From Planctomycetaceae bacterium (GTDB taxonomy: Bacteria; Planctomycetota; Planctomycetia; Pirellulales; Pirellulaceae), in NCBI GenBank assembly GCA_002709225.1, contig PAQH01000106.1, positions 1 through 56,790 on the forward strand: DNA of 56,790 bases. Reading direction: 5' to 3'. The notes below the pieces were generated by a model, which worked only from the letters and a program-made list of their open reading frames with translations, did not search any database and was not told the DNA's origin. Both the position numbers and the translations under genes were made by a program. Of this stretch, positions 45,916-55,176 are shown piece after piece; the first letter of the stretch is position 1; each line of letters begins with the position of its first letter.

Positions 45916-48270
45916 CTATTCTCGTGGTGCGATGGTCTGAAGATCTTTCGTGCGGCTGGCGAGGTAAATGTGATCGATCGCGACGGATCCGCCTTCCGCA
46001 ACACGTAGCGTCAAGTGGGAGAGGTGACACGCGCCAAAATCTCGAAACAGATCCCGTGTGATGACCAGCCAGCGGTCCGGTAGCGGTTCCTTCCAAACCT
46101 GGCGAAACGGCGCCGGGATTGATTTGCTGGGGCCTGCCAGGTAGCCCACCAGGGGTGCCTCCTCGGTGGTCGTGCGCATTTCTAGCAAGACCCGGCCAGC
46201 GGCTGAAGTTTTCAGGGCAAAACGCAGAAAGCGGTACTCACCCCACCGAGGGAATTGGCGAATCGGCAGGGGTTGCGCGAGCGTCAGTTCGACGGGATCT
46301 GCGGAAGTGACTTGAACTGCGTGTTTTCCGCTGTAGTGGTCTTGGGACGTCCAGGGTAACTGGCGGTCGGCCAGTAAACTCGCCGCCGGCTCGTCGAGCC
46401 ATTCGTAGCGGGTTGGTAGCTGATCGGCCAGTCTGATCGAATGCCAGACAACCGGCACGCGGTCGGTCGACGGCAGCTGTCGGATCTCGAAACGTCTGTT
46501 GGCCGATTTGCCAGGAGGTGGTTGGAGGCGAACTGCGATGGGTGACAAGATCTGTTGTCGCTTTGTACGCAAGGGCACCGGTGCCGTGGTGACGTGCTGG
46601 CCGTCCACATGGATTTCTAGTTCGGGTGGAGTGTCGGTGATCGCAGACCGACTCGCCCCCACTACCAACCAGCGGTCGAAGCCGGTTTGTTCTTTCTCCG
46701 CCGTCAGCGTGAATGGCTGCTTTGCGGCGGCGACGCCTGTCAGGAAACGCCCCACTGGTGAAACAGCGTCCGTCCACACTCGCTCATAACGCATGTCGTG
46801 GGCGGTTTCTTGGGCGAGGTTCCAGCCTTGCCAGGCTTTGATTTGGCGTGGGTAACGCTGCCGTAATTGTAGTGTTAATGGAGTATTGGGCAGTTGTAGC
46901 GTGGGTTCGAGCCAATTCGTGGTGTCGCGGATTTCGAGCGGATCTGCTCCGGCGGGCCGGCTGGCAATGAGGGGATCGACTTGTAGAAAGAGGTGCTGAC
47001 GGGTGGGGTCGCAGCGAATTCCTCCCGACTGACGCACGTCAGCAGAACCGATTAACGGGGGTGTTTCATAACTGGCTGAGGGAGCATCACCCAAGCGAAT
47101 GCGGGCTTGGACACAGCCGCCGGGACCACTGATTTGATCTAGGCCGACGGTGGTTTGAAAGACACAGAACATGGGAGGCAGTGGAAAACCGAGCTCGCTA
47201 AATGCGTGGACGCCGAATCCCCAGCCGTAATTCAAACCACCGCTCTGCAAAACGCCCCCCTGTACGTTACGGTTCGTTTGCCAGCGTGGTCCCGCTCCCC
47301 CCAGAGAGAGACGCGAGATTGTGTGCGATGGATGAATGCGGTGCAGCGGCACTTGGGCGGCCTGAAACTGCCGCCAAGCCAATACGGTTTCGCTGGCAAC
47401 CCAGACCGGGCCGAGACTCCAGGCCGGTTGCAGACCGACCAGCCAGTTCGCGGAGGGTGGATTTGTTGCGGGGCGGGTTAGGAGAGATTGCCGGCTGGCC
47501 GTCATCAGTAACCCCTGCGTCGTTTCCAATTGGAGCAGCTGAGATTGGCTACTGGCTGCCAGTGTGGCAAGTTCATCGAGATAACTGTTCCACACATCGC
47601 GTTGGGGAAAGTGGAGTTCTCGCAACTCTTCCCAGGCGACACGCATTGTGCCGGTGGGCGTTAGCAGGCGTAGGGTCTGCTCACTCCAGCGGACTGCCCG
47701 GAAACGCAGGCGCCGCCCGTCGCGAAAAAACACCGTGCCCGGTTGATATTCTTCCTGTTGTTGACTGTCCCAGGCGATCCGCCGTACCCAGCTGGCGGTA
47801 AAGCGTACAGGTCGTGGTGCGCTGCCCGGCAGTGCCACACTCACCGGAGCACGTACCAGAAAATGAGGCACCGGTTGTGTTTCCTGGTACTCGGTACTGG
47901 CTTGGTAACCCACCACGGTACCGGGAAGACGGTCACCGGTGACGGACTCGACAAAGCTACTGGCGGACGGCTGTCGAAAAGCCCGACGGTCCAGCAGCCA
48001 GGAAAGCGGAGGTTCATGGTTGAACACATCGCGCCCGTCCAGCGTGGGCAGGCCTTGTTTCCAGTTCGCCAGAGTGTTTCCAGAAAGGCGTTTTCCGTCA
48101 GTGCGCATGGCGACAAATCGGCCTGGGCGTTTCGCCTGGACGACCGCTAGTGGTACGCAGCCGAGCAGTACGGCAGCCAGCATTCCGATACAGCTCGCCA
48201 CGGGCCTTTGATTGGATTGGCCCAAGCGGCGGCGAGCGGACTGTTTTCTGGCAGTGGCAATCAAATTCAC
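45916..48270 (-). CDS. Large exported NPCBM-domain protein
   Basis: A 784-residue exported protein. A basic N terminus (ARKQSARRRLGQ) precedes a signal-peptide-like segment (CIGMLAAVLLGCVPLAVVQA), and no strong later membrane helix is seen. A central NPCBM/carbohydrate-binding-like domain is recognised in LNYGWGFGVHAFSELGFPLP and TVGLDQISGPGGCVQARIRL (about residues 350-400). The flanking regions look beta-rich, with planctomycete-type PGTVFFRDGRRLRFRAVRW. NPCBM domains are found with glycosidases and may bind carbohydrate; no catalytic motif was found. The start is GTG at 48270 without a good ribosome site. It lies 54 bases downstream of the aldose epimerase gene. Confidence 0.75.
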   Translation of the reverse strand: MNLIATARKQSARRRLGQSNQRPVASCIGMLAAVLLGCVPLAVVQAKRPGRFVAMRTDGKRLSGNTLANWKQGLPTLDGRDVFNHEPPLSWLLDRRAFRQPSASSFVESVTGDRLPGTVVGYQASTEYQETQPVPHFLVRAPVSVALPGSAPRPVRFTASWVRRIAWDSQQQEEYQPGTVFFRDGRRLRFRAVRWSEQTLRLLTPTGTMRVAWEELRELHFPQRDVWNSYLDELATLAASSQSQLLQLETTQGLLMTASRQSLLTRPATNPPSANWLVGLQPAWSLGPVWVASETVLAWRQFQAAQVPLHRIHPSHTISRLSLGGAGPRWQTNRNVQGGVLQSGGLNYGWGFGVHAFSELGFPLPPMFCVFQTTVGLDQISGPGGCVQARIRLGDAPSASYETPPLIGSADVRQSGGIRCDPTRQHLFLQVDPLIASRPAGADPLEIRDTTNWLEPTLQLPNTPLTLQLRQRYPRQIKAWQGWNLAQETAHDMRYERVWTDAVSPVGRFLTGVAAAKQPFTLTAEKEQTGFDRWLVVGASRSAITDTPPELEIHVDGQHVTTAPVPLRTKRQQILSPIAVRLQPPPGKSANRRFEIRQLPSTDRVPVVWHSIRLADQLPTRYEWLDEPAASLLADRQLPWTSQDHYSGKHAVQVTSADPVELTLAQPLPIRQFPRWGEYRFLRFALKTSAAGRVLLEMRTTTEEAPLVGYLAGPSKSIPAPFRQVWKEPLPDRWLVITRDLFRDFGACHLSHLTLRVAEGGSVAIDHIYLASRTKDLQTIAPRE

Positions 48271-48324
48271 AGGCGTGGGACCAGCGTGGGCTGTGGGCTG
48301 CCGCTGACAGCCCGTTCTAGGGAG

Positions 48325-49269
48325 TCACTCGAACGCGATATCAACAGTACCCTCAGCGGATCGACCCGGTTCGAGTACCATCAGCCCGGTGGGCGCCGCG
48401 GTCTGGCTGAGTTCAAAAGCGCCCGGAACACAACTGTAGGGTTCAATGCAGATCGCTTCGCGATGCGGTGGATTATAGAGGACGCATTGCTGAAACATGT
48501 CATTGAAAGTCAGGCAGAGTGTACGTTCGCTGTGCGGATCACGAATGGTCGCGCGGCACTGTTTTTCCTGAAACGTCAATCCAGTAAACACGTTGTCTAG
48601 TTGGAGCTGACCAAAGTCGACACCGTTTGTCAGGTCGGTCGCGTCGTCTAGCGGGACCACTTCACCGCTGGCCAGCAGGTTTTTCAGTTGCCATTGGGCG
48701 CTCACAGGTACACGGATTTGACAGTCGTTGCGCTGCGGGCCACCCAGCGGCAGGCGAAAGTACGGGTGGGCACCGAGGCCGCAGGGGAGTGGTCGATCGT
48801 CTGGATTTTCGAGCAAATACCGACCTTGCAGCGCGTACCCATCGACCGTGTAGGTAGTGGTGATACGAAAATCGGCGGGCCAGCAATTCAATAGTTCGGG
48901 TTTGTCAATAGACGCCTGGAATTGGCCGACCACATGGCGGTTGGATTGATCGATTATTCTCCAAGGGCGATCCAAAACGAATCCGTGAATGGCATTGCCC
49001 AGGCCATCGCTGGCAACGAGTTGATAATCCTGGTCTCGCCAGCGCAGCACAGCTCCGGGAATCCGTCCCGGAAAGGGGAACAGGATTGGGATCCCGCTTC
49101 CCGAGGGGCTGTGGTTTCCCTCAGCGAAACCGTCCACCGACCACAACAGTTCCAACATGCGACCGGCATGTGGGACTTCGAATGAACAGCAGTTGAATCC
49201 CAGCCCTGGCAGAATTCGCGCGGTTGCTCCCGAGTCCGCGTCGCCGATTTGAATCGTCTGGTTGGTCAC
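48325..49269 (-). CDS. Aldose 1-epimerase family protein
   Basis: A 314-residue galactose-mutarotase-like enzyme that interconverts alpha and beta anomers of free sugars. Both catalytic histidines are in place, in GNAIHGFVLDRPW and LGAHPYFRLPLGG, and the C-terminal catalytic glutamate lies in CIEPYSCVPGAF. The fold is the beta-sandwich of this family. It starts with GTG at 49269, overlapping the stop of the upstream membrane-protein gene by four bases (GTGA), so the two are probably translated together. The sugar is unknown. Confidence 0.9.
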   Translation of the reverse strand: MTNQTIQIGDADSGATARILPGLGFNCCSFEVPHAGRMLELLWSVDGFAEGNHSPSGSGIPILFPFPGRIPGAVLRWRDQDYQLVASDGLGNAIHGFVLDRPWRIIDQSNRHVVGQFQASIDKPELLNCWPADFRITTTYTVDGYALQGRYLLENPDDRPLPCGLGAHPYFRLPLGGPQRNDCQIRVPVSAQWQLKNLLASGEVVPLDDATDLTNGVDFGQLQLDNVFTGLTFQEKQCRATIRDPHSERTLCLTFNDMFQQCVLYNPPHREAICIEPYSCVPGAFELSQTAAPTGLMVLEPGRSAEGTVDIAFE

Positions 49270-50312
49270 GCTTTCACTCCTGACAGAATTGGAGAAGACA
49301 ACACCGTGCGCTGCAATTGACTGGCAGGGTACAACGCTGTATGCGTCACAGGTGCTTCTGTGAATGGTCTTTCGCGACAGGGCTGGCGGGTAACGATCGG
49401 CACTCGTGGCGGGCTCATCCGTCGTAACGCACCAGTCATGAGGAAGATCACGATGAGCATTGCCCAGATTGCCGTATAGAGGGTTTTACGCGATGTGTCG
49501 CCTAGTGCTAACGCTGTCAGTGTATGGAGCAACCAGACCGAGGCAAGTAGCGAGATCCAGAGGAACAGGCTGCCCGCGAGATCACTACCCGTTAGCCGGT
49601 CCCAGGCACTGTGCGGCAACTCGAACAGAACCCAGGTGCCGACCGGCACCTGGAGCAACGTAGCGGCTAGCGCCAGGCGACCGCCGGTGGTGACCAGTTG
49701 ACGCGCACCGGGGTCTGGCTGACAACGCAGCCCGCACCAGGCATAAGCCAAGCCACTGGCCGCGATCGCGGCCAGCACAAAATGTCCGATGCGGGAGGCG
49801 ACGGCGCCTTGGAGCAGGAGCTCACGAAAATGGGGATCGAGAATTCCCGTCTGCTGGAGCTGGCCACGACTGGCCTGAGCGAGGACGACCAGCAGTAAGG
49901 GGAAGTGGTAGAGCGAATTGCCACCCGCCAGAAAGGGTAACAGGCATCGCAGCCGTCGCTGGCGGCGCGTCGGGAGAGGGTTCCGTCGCCACCAGGCGAC
50001 GTGTCCACCCATCAGCAGTGCGGAAAACAGCAATTCCCAGAGCGCGAATGTGAATCGCGAGGGGACGCGCGCCAGTGCCCCGGACAGTCCATGGTCCCAG
50101 AGCATCCAGGCAAGTACGAGACCTGGCAAGGTTCCAACCACCAGTAGGATGCATGCCAGCAATGCCAGGTGTCGCCCAGCCTGTCCCGCAGACTGGTTGC
50201 CGCGAGCTTCCTGCCACTCGCAAAGAATGCACAGCCAGGGGCCTGCTGCCGCGATATTCATGCACATCAAGTGGCCTGACAGGAGGAGCTGCAGGGTGAA
50301 TTCTCGGAGCAT
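49266..50312 (-). CDS. Polytopic membrane protein of unknown function
   Basis: A 348-residue protein with roughly eight hydrophobic segments, in the start MLREFTLQLLLSGHLMCMNIAAAGPWLCIL and similar stretches to about residue 325, then a polar tail. Several histidines sit within or beside the helices (SGHLMCMN, MGGHVAWW, LYHFPLLLVV, RIGHFVLAA), which could bind heme or metal, but I cannot assign a family. I chose the ATG at 50312 because the membrane region begins there; the frame continues about 50 codons upstream with low-complexity sequence. The gene overlaps the aldose epimerase gene by four bases. Confidence 0.7.
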   Translation of the reverse strand: MLREFTLQLLLSGHLMCMNIAAAGPWLCILCEWQEARGNQSAGQAGRHLALLACILLVVGTLPGLVLAWMLWDHGLSGALARVPSRFTFALWELLFSALLMGGHVAWWRRNPLPTRRQRRLRCLLPFLAGGNSLYHFPLLLVVLAQASRGQLQQTGILDPHFRELLLQGAVASRIGHFVLAAIAASGLAYAWCGLRCQPDPGARQLVTTGGRLALAATLLQVPVGTWVLFELPHSAWDRLTGSDLAGSLFLWISLLASVWLLHTLTALALGDTSRKTLYTAIWAMLIVIFLMTGALRRMSPPRVPIVTRQPCRERPFTEAPVTHTALYPASQLQRTVLSSPILSGVKA

Positions 50313-50585
50313 CGGAGATCGACTTGCTGCCAGGCAGGTTTCAGTACCGGCTAGCGCCGGAAAGGGGGAGGGAACTCGCAGCGAGTTTACCGTAGTTGCG
50401 GACCAGCGTGGGGCAACGTTGGCAGACGGGGGAGTTGAGTAAACGGGACAAGATTGTAGCACGGCTTTCCTGTCGCTGGATTGTAATCAGCTGTCAGGTA
50501 GGTCAAGATATGCAGCGCGTCAACGCTATTTCGTCGTGCTACGCGGCGCGTCAGAGCTTCTCCAGAAGATCGATAGGAAATTCCG

Positions 50586-52544
50586 ATGTCTCCAGAATCA
50601 ACAGGCAACGGTGCTGGCTTTGAGGCCCCGCACATCGGTTCGCAGGACATGCCACGCTGGGACACTGGTGAGTTAATCGACGCCCCGAAGTTCACGTCAC
50701 GAAACTGGTTCGCGTTACTTGGCCCGGGGCTGATCATGGGCGGCTCGGCGATCGGCGGCGGCGAGTGGCTGTTGGGGCCCAAAGTCACCGGTGTCTATGG
50801 TGCTGGCCTGTTGTGGCTGGCCACGCTGAGTATTCTCGGGCAGGTGCTCTACAACATTGAGATCAGCCGTTACACGTTGTACACGGGTGAGCCGATCTTC
50901 ACGGGCAAGTTCCGCTTGATGCCAGGGCCCAAGTTCTGGGTGGTTGCCTACCTGCTGTTTGATTTCGGGAGTGTGTTTCCATACCTGGCTGCGAACGCCG
51001 CGGTACCGATGGGCACACTGATCAAGGGAGGTGTCGTTCCAGATCCTGCCAATGTGGATTCTGATTGGTATTTAATGAAGGGGTTGGCATATCTGGTCTT
51101 TATTGGAGCCCTGATACCCCTGCTGTTTGGTGGCAAGATCTACCGCTCACTGAAGGCAGTGATGACGTTCAAACTGGTCGTGGTTTTTGGATTCCTGTTG
51201 TTTCTGGCGTTTGGGTATTCCAAGGCTCAGACCTGGACGGAGATCGCTACCGGCTTTGTCAGTTTCGGAAATGTGCCCGTGTTGCGTGGCGAAGACGCCA
51301 ATGGCAATGGCAAGCTCGATGAGGGGGAGGATTGGGATGATGACAAGCGATTGGACTTCGTTGAACCGTCACTAGGCTTGGTTTTTGACACCGACAACGA
51401 CGGCAAGAAAGATGCAAGCGACGTAAATAACGATGGCGAACCAGACCCAATGGTCAATGTGAAGCGAGACGGGAAAGTCCTTCGCTGGCCCGATCTTGAT
51501 GGCGACTCGCTTCCGGACACCGTGTTACCGTTCGATACGACGGGTGATGGTCAGTCTGACCTGGATGTGCCCCTCGACCGAGATGAGGATGGCAAACTCG
51601 ACGAGTTCGTCGATGTTGATGGTGATGAGTATCGCGATGGGCGCAACGTCGATAGCTTATGGTCGATGATGTTTGGCGGAGCCAATATCTCGGACATCGA
51701 TTTTACAATGATCGGGTTTATCGCAGGTTTGGCTGCGATCGCCGGATCGGGTGGCCTCTCCAATACGCCGACAAGTAACTACACGCGTGACCAGGGATGG
51801 GGTATGGGACATCACGTGGGTGCCATTCCCAGTGCGATTGGAGGGCATGACATTGAGTTGTCGCACTCGGGAACGGTGTTCGAAGTGACTGAAGAATCAC
51901 TGCCTCGCTGGAAGGCCTGGTACAAGCACGTGGCGCGTGATCAATTAGCGGTCTGGCTGCCTTCGTGTTTTGTTGGCATCGCGTTGCCTGCGATGCTGTC
52001 GATTCAGTTTCTCAGCTTTGCCGAGGCCGACCAAGGTGACAAATGGACAATGTCAGTGATGACCGCGCAGGGCGTCGAGAATGCCGTGGCTGAATCGGGA
52101 GAAGGACTGGGGAAATTCTGCTGGTTCATGACCATCTTCTGTGGATTCCTCGTGCTGGCGCCGACCATGTCTTCTTCGGCGGACGGGATCATCCGTCGCT
52201 GGGTGGACGCCTTCTGGACCGCGAGTGCCAAGTTGCGCGAGATGGATCCCAAGCACATCAAGGTGGTGTACCTGCGGGTACTGATTGCCTATTCGATCTT
52301 CGGGCTGATCATGCTTAGCTTGCCCCCTGCCGACCTGATTTCTTATGCCACGATGTTCTTTAATATCGCGCTGGGGATCAGTTGTTGGCACACCGTGGCG
52401 ATCAACACGACGTTGTTACCCAAGCCATTGCGGCCGCGCCTGTTTATTCGTGTGGCACTGATCGTGGCGGGCGGATATTTCTTTATGCTGGGCACGCTCA
52501 GCGTGCTGCAGCAGACCGGTTTGTTAGTGAAGATTACCGGGTAG
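50586..52544 (+). CDS. Nramp-like membrane transporter with inserted calcium-loop repeats
   Basis: A 652-residue LeuT-fold protein related to the Nramp family. The first helix starts GPGLIMGGSAIGGGEWLLGP, but the DPGN metal motif of true Nramps is replaced by GGGE. The sixth helix (IAGLAAIAGSGGLSNTP) lacks the MPH motif. Between the fifth and sixth helices sits an insert (about residues 237-352) with about seven acidic DxDxDG-type loops, such as DANGNGKLDEGED, DTDNDGKKD and DRDEDGKLDE, like EF-hand or thrombospondin type 3 calcium loops. In the LeuT fold this loop faces the periplasm. AGGAAA precedes the ATG. Because the metal motifs are gone, an organic or other substrate seems more likely than Mn or Fe. 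The SMP-30 lactonase gene follows 102 bases later. Confidence 0.85.
   Translation: MSPESTGNGAGFEAPHIGSQDMPRWDTGELIDAPKFTSRNWFALLGPGLIMGGSAIGGGEWLLGPKVTGVYGAGLLWLATLSILGQVLYNIEISRYTLYTGEPIFTGKFRLMPGPKFWVVAYLLFDFGSVFPYLAANAAVPMGTLIKGGVVPDPANVDSDWYLMKGLAYLVFIGALIPLLFGGKIYRSLKAVMTFKLVVVFGFLLFLAFGYSKAQTWTEIATGFVSFGNVPVLRGEDANGNGKLDEGEDWDDDKRLDFVEPSLGLVFDTDNDGKKDASDVNNDGEPDPMVNVKRDGKVLRWPDLDGDSLPDTVLPFDTTGDGQSDLDVPLDRDEDGKLDEFVDVDGDEYRDGRNVDSLWSMMFGGANISDIDFTMIGFIAGLAAIAGSGGLSNTPTSNYTRDQGWGMGHHVGAIPSAIGGHDIELSHSGTVFEVTEESLPRWKAWYKHVARDQLAVWLPSCFVGIALPAMLSIQFLSFAEADQGDKWTMSVMTAQGVENAVAESGEGLGKFCWFMTIFCGFLVLAPTMSSSADGIIRRWVDAFWTASAKLREMDPKHIKVVYLRVLIAYSIFGLIMLSLPPADLISYATMFFNIALGISCWHTVAINTTLLPKPLRPRLFIRVALIVAGGYFFMLGTLSVLQQTGLLVKITG
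51294..51641 (+). repeat. Calcium-loop (DxDxDG) repeat insert in the transporter
   Basis: About seven irregular acidic loops, each carrying the Asp-x-Asp/Asn-x-Asp/Asn-Gly pattern, fill one continuous insert in the reading frame. The nucleotide units are not identical, so this is an old protein-level repeat rather than a recent slippage product. Confidence 0.8.
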
Positions 52545-52646
52545 TCAAGCACCAGATCATCCTCGGCTGTGCCGTGATACGGCTGCAGGTCCAGCGGTCA
52601 CGAAGTGCCGGGCGAGTGTACACGGGAAAGAGGTAAACCAACCAAG

Positions 52647-53618
52647 ATGGATACGAACTACCACGATTTACCATTGCCGAGTGGAGTCGACCCAGCTGGG
52701 GTTTCGAGCGCGACGTCGTTGGTCTTTACCGAAGGGCCCGCGGTGGGGGCGGATGGTACGGTTTACTTTTCTGACATCGCCAACAATCGCATCATGCGGT
52801 TGACTCCCGATGGGGTGTGCGACGTGTTTCGTGAACCGAGCGGACGTACCAACGGTCAGACGTTTGATCAGCAGGGACGTCTGTACCATTGTGAAGGTGG
52901 TGAGTTTGGTCCTGGTGGTGGTCGGAGGGTGACTCGGACTGATCTGGAGACAGGTGACATCGAAGTGCTCACCGACCGCTACGAAGGTATGCAGTACAAT
53001 TCGCCCAATGATATTTGTGTGGATGGTAACGGTCGGATTTATTTCACCGATCCGATGTATGACGACCGCAGTCAACTCGAGATGAAAGATGCGGATGGTA
53101 ACATTGTCGACGGTGTTTACCGCATCGATCCGGATGGCAGTGTCACACGTATTCTGCAGCAGCCTCAGATCGATCGTCCCAACGGAATCGCCGTGACTCA
53201 GGATTCCCAAACGCTGTACCTGGTTGACAGCTGCCCTGTCGCCGGAGGGAATCGCAAGATCTGGGGATTTGACCTGGATGACGAGGGTACACCCACGAAC
53301 CAACGGGTGGTTGTGGACTTTGCGCCAGGCCGCGGTGGCGACGGTATGCGTTTGGACGTCGAAGGGAACTTGTACATTGCCGCAGGGGTGATGGTGTCCC
53401 GCGGTCCTCATGAGACAGACGAGGTCCCGACCGGTGTCTACATTGTGTCACCGGATGGACAATGGCAGGGACGCATTCCTATCCCCGAGGACGTGATCAC
53501 GAACTTGGCCTTTGGGGGGGCTGATGGTAAGACGCTGTATGTCACAGCCGGCAAAACGCTTTTTCAGACGCGTGTGGCAGTAGCAGGGCAGGTGGCATTC
53601 CCCACTTGGTCGCCATAG
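52647..53618 (+). CDS. SMP-30/gluconolactonase family protein
   Basis: A 323-residue six-bladed beta-propeller lactonase. Metal-binding residues of the family are recognisable: Glu in FTEGPAVGADG, Asn in NSPNDICVDGNG, and Asn and Asp in RPNGIAVTQDSQTLYLVDS. These enzymes hydrolyse sugar lactones with a divalent cation (Ca, Zn or Mn), producing sugar acids. No signal peptide is seen. The ATG at 52647 (MDTNYHDLP) was chosen; the frame opens 14 codons earlier without support. It lies between the Nramp-like transporter and the 2-hydroxyacid dehydrogenase on the same strand, suggesting a small sugar-acid pathway. Confidence 0.9.
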   Translation: MDTNYHDLPLPSGVDPAGVSSATSLVFTEGPAVGADGTVYFSDIANNRIMRLTPDGVCDVFREPSGRTNGQTFDQQGRLYHCEGGEFGPGGGRRVTRTDLETGDIEVLTDRYEGMQYNSPNDICVDGNGRIYFTDPMYDDRSQLEMKDADGNIVDGVYRIDPDGSVTRILQQPQIDRPNGIAVTQDSQTLYLVDSCPVAGGNRKIWGFDLDDEGTPTNQRVVVDFAPGRGGDGMRLDVEGNLYIAAGVMVSRGPHETDEVPTGVYIVSPDGQWQGRIPIPEDVITNLAFGGADGKTLYVTAGKTLFQTRVAVAGQVAFPTWSP

Positions 53619-53714
53619 ACGGGGTCCGTCGCTCACTCGCCAACATTTCACGTATGGCCCTGTTGCGGTAGTTGGGCGGGTTCTGGAATTTTCGAGAGCG
53701 GAAAGTAACGCAGC

Positions 53715-54716
53715 ATGAAACTGGTCATTTACCCCGCGGTGGAAGCGGAACGGTTGGCTCAGATCCTGGCAGTTGCCCCGGACGCGACCGTGGCGAATAT
53801 GGAGACTCCGGAGGCAGCAGTTTCCGAAATGGCTGACGCAGATGCCTTCTTAGGCAAGCTCACTCCCGAGATGCTGGCCGCCGCGGAACAGTTGCGTTGG
53901 GTGCAGTCACCCACCGCCAGTCTGGAACACTATGTGTTTCCAGAGTTGGTGGCCCACCCCTGCACGTTGACCAATATGCGGGGTCTCTATTACGACGTGA
54001 TCGCCGATCATGTATTCAGTTACATCCTCTGTTTCGCTCGTAATCTCCATCTCTACATTCGGCAGCAAATGCGGACCCACTGGGAACCGATCGGCGGCGA
54101 GGAAGAGCGGGCGACGTTTGCCGCGGGACCTGGTGTCATCAGCAGCATTGACCGTTCGCATTCACACCTTTCCGATTGCACGTTAGGCGTGGTGGGTTTG
54201 GGAAGTATTGGTACCGAGATCGCACGTCGTGGCCATGCGTTTGGCATGCGCGTGTTGGCAGTGGATCCGGTACGTACCGACAGCCCGTCAGAGGTCGACT
54301 CACTCACCTCGCTCGATGGTCTGGACGACTTGCTGGCAGCCAGTGATTTTGTTGCCATCGCGGCACCTCACACGCCTGAGACGGTTAAGATGTTTCGTCG
54401 AGATCAGCTCAGACAAATGAAATCGACCGCCTACTTGATCAATATCGGACGGGGTGTGATCGTTGATTTGAATGACTTGGTTGAGGGACTGCAGGCAGGG
54501 GATCTGGCGGGTGCCGCGTTGGATGTGTTTGAGGAGGAGCCATTGCCACCAGACCACCCCTTGTGGGGCATGGAAAACGTACTGATGACCCCTCACGTAG
54601 CGGCAGCGTCGGTGCATATCGCCCCTCGTCACTTGGCAGTTTTTCTGGAAAATCTACAGCGTTTTCTGACCGGCGCCGATTTGGTCAATATCGCGGACAA
54701 ACAGCTGTGGTTCTAG
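53715..54716 (+). CDS. D-2-hydroxyacid dehydrogenase (NAD-binding)
   Basis: A 333-residue dehydrogenase of the D-isomer-specific 2-hydroxyacid family (glyoxylate/hydroxypyruvate reductase-like). The NAD site reads GVVGLGSIGTEIARRGHAFGMRVLAVDP. The catalytic Arg is in INIGRGVIVD, the Glu in ALDVFEEEPLP and the His in MTPHVAAAS, so the active site is complete. It would reduce a 2-keto acid or oxidise a 2-hydroxy acid; the exact substrate is unknown. The ATG at 53715 is preceded by GAAAG. It is the third gene of the transporter-lactonase-dehydrogenase run. Confidence 0.92.
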   Translation: MKLVIYPAVEAERLAQILAVAPDATVANMETPEAAVSEMADADAFLGKLTPEMLAAAEQLRWVQSPTASLEHYVFPELVAHPCTLTNMRGLYYDVIADHVFSYILCFARNLHLYIRQQMRTHWEPIGGEEERATFAAGPGVISSIDRSHSHLSDCTLGVVGLGSIGTEIARRGHAFGMRVLAVDPVRTDSPSEVDSLTSLDGLDDLLAASDFVAIAAPHTPETVKMFRRDQLRQMKSTAYLINIGRGVIVDLNDLVEGLQAGDLAGAALDVFEEEPLPPDHPLWGMENVLMTPHVAAASVHIAPRHLAVFLENLQRFLTGADLVNIADKQLWF

Positions 54717-55176
54717 ACCTCGGTCACGCTGCGGACAACACATCTGCCGCGTCTTATCTGTTGGTGGGGTTCATCTGTTGGTGGGGTTCAGGGACGCCCA
54801 AACCTTTGCAGCGGTGGTTGAAAACCGTCGAATTGGTGGCAAATTGGCCTTCCTGTGAGTTATTTTAGGCGTCGCCCACCGCGGTTCCCAAGCAGCTGCT
54901 GCCGTTTGATTTGTACACCCAAAGCTGCCGCTTCCGGTAAAGCAGACAGAGTGCCGCGCGCTACCGTGAGCTGCCGGTGATGTGGTCTGACGGGCCTGCA
55001 GCGGTTGTGTCGATGGTCGCCGACTGCCGGATTAGGTGCGGCCGTCAAGATTTAGGTTATATTTGAGCTAAATTACCACTGACTCCGTTACTGGTTGGCG
55101 AGTCTGCGCGGCCGTGATAACGCACGCCATTCAGAAATCAAATCGCACCGCTACTATTTGTTGAGAGACGTTGACG
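54717..55176. other. Intergenic, tandem duplication but no gene
   Basis: This 460-base spacer contains the 17-bp tandem duplication at 54756-54789. An AT-rich patch near 55047-55073 (TTAGGTTATATTTGAGC) may hold the promoter of the protease-like gene. No RNA gene or confident terminator is visible. Confidence 0.5.
54756..54789. repeat. Perfect 17-bp tandem duplication
   Basis: ATCTGTTGGTGGGGTTC is repeated twice in direct succession, 40 bases after the dehydrogenase stop codon. It has the same style as the duplications at 3816, 25155 and 44288. Confidence 0.9.
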
